Below are positions 5,184 through 5,510 of a DNA stretch of 5,510 bases, in pieces (the first letter of the stretch is position 1; the number at the start of each line of letters is the position of its first letter). A program made the position numbers and the translations under genes. Source of the DNA: Planctomycetaceae bacterium (GTDB lineage: Bacteria; Planctomycetota; Planctomycetia; Planctomycetales; Planctomycetaceae); NCBI GenBank assembly GCA_020426125.1, contig JAGQQQ010000841.1:1-5510 (forward strand). Reading direction: 5' to 3'. The notes below the pieces were generated by a model, which saw only the letters and a program-made list of their open reading frames with translations, was not told the origin of the DNA and did not search any database.

Positions 5184-5510
5184 TGGTTGCTTCCATTGAG
5201 AAGACAGTCTGCGTTCTCGTTGCCTCACTCGGGATCTTCTTCGCTTCTGGATCGGCTTTCGGATCCGAAAAACTTCCCCGTGCGGAGTCCGTCGACGCAC
5301 AGCACGGAATGGTTGTCACGGTCTCCCCGGTCGCCTCGGAGATTGGTGTCGAGGTTCTCAAAGATGGGGGAAATGCCGTTGATGCGGCAGTCGCCGTGGC
5401 GTTCGCGATGGCGGTTTCCTGGCCGGAAGCGGGGAACATTGGCGGCGGAGGGTTTATGCTGGTCCATCCTGGTGATGGCCGGGATGCCGTCTGCATCGAC
5501 TACCGCGAGC
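5183..5510 (+). CDS. ggt: Gamma-glutamyltransferase, N-terminal part (3' end outside window)
   Basis: An open frame runs to the right edge and gives the first 109 residues. Residues 1 to about 27 look like a signal peptide: one Lys, then the hydrophobic run VCVLVASLGIFFASGSAFG. The mature start has the family signature: HGMVVTVSPVASEIGVEVLKDGGNAVDAA (41-69), AGNIGGGGFML (83-93) and CIDYRE (104-109). The Arg in DYRE corresponds to the residue that binds the gamma-glutamyl carboxylate in the E. coli enzyme. The enzyme is exported, cleaves glutathione and other gamma-glutamyl compounds, and matures by self-cleavage at a Thr far downstream, outside this window. The ATG overlaps the tadA stop (TAATG) and follows an AAGGGA site, so the two genes are probably co-transcribed. 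Some family members act as cephalosporin acylases; that cannot be excluded from the N-terminus alone. Confidence 0.95.
   Translation, partial: MVASIEKTVCVLVASLGIFFASGSAFGSEKLPRAESVDAQHGMVVTVSPVASEIGVEVLKDGGNAVDAAVAVAFAMAVSWPEAGNIGGGGFMLVHPGDGRDAVCIDYRE

Noticed and set aside
4620..5300. 226-codon minus-strand ORF opposite tadA and the ggt start
   Set aside because: It crosses two confidently identified genes on the other strand and has no recognisable motif.

Overview
The window is moderately GC-rich bacterial DNA, almost fully packed with protein genes. It looks chromosomal rather than mobile: no transposase, integrase, phage gene, tRNA, rRNA or CRISPR array was seen. Several traits suggest a planctomycete (Planctomycetes/Planctomycetota). 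These are a very large secreted alpha-2-macroglobulin-type protein with a YGCTEQ-like thioester and a 'GFEPV...SGY' tail, a secreted 'HGGAW' esterase, a style of delta' subunit I associate with that phylum, and mostly weak or absent Shine-Dalgarno sequences. This assignment is inference from protein style, not a database match.

Layout from left to right. (1) 1-1670, plus strand: the C-terminal part of an alpha-2-macroglobulin family protein, cut by the left edge just before its thioester motif. (2) 1671-1823: a short convergent intergenic region with a small hairpin and a 10-bp inverted repeat. (3) 1824-2417, minus: an HELGH-type, M50-like membrane metalloprotease or relative. (4) 2418-2563: a 146-bp spacer. 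(5) 2564-3562, minus: holB, DNA polymerase III delta'. (6) 3559-4623, minus: a secreted alpha/beta-hydrolase (esterase) whose stop codon overlaps the holB start as ATGA. (7) 4624-4694: a 71-bp divergent intergenic region. (8) 4695-5183, plus: tadA, the tRNA adenosine deaminase. (9) 5183 to the right edge, plus: the start of a gamma-glutamyltransferase (ggt), overlapping the tadA stop as TAATG.

There are two probable transcription units that diverge from 4624-4694. The leftward unit is esterase-holB, possibly continuing into the M50-like gene after the 146-bp gap. The rightward unit is tadA-ggt. In both, a cytosolic information-processing enzyme is tightly coupled to an exported hydrolase or transferase. 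This more likely reflects compact gene packing than a shared pathway. I see no convincing new defence or mobile system. The points most worth a second look are the heptanucleotide tandem repeat inside the alpha-2-macroglobulin gene, the coupled gene pairs, and a possible 61-codon ORF that starts on the M50-like gene's stop codon.
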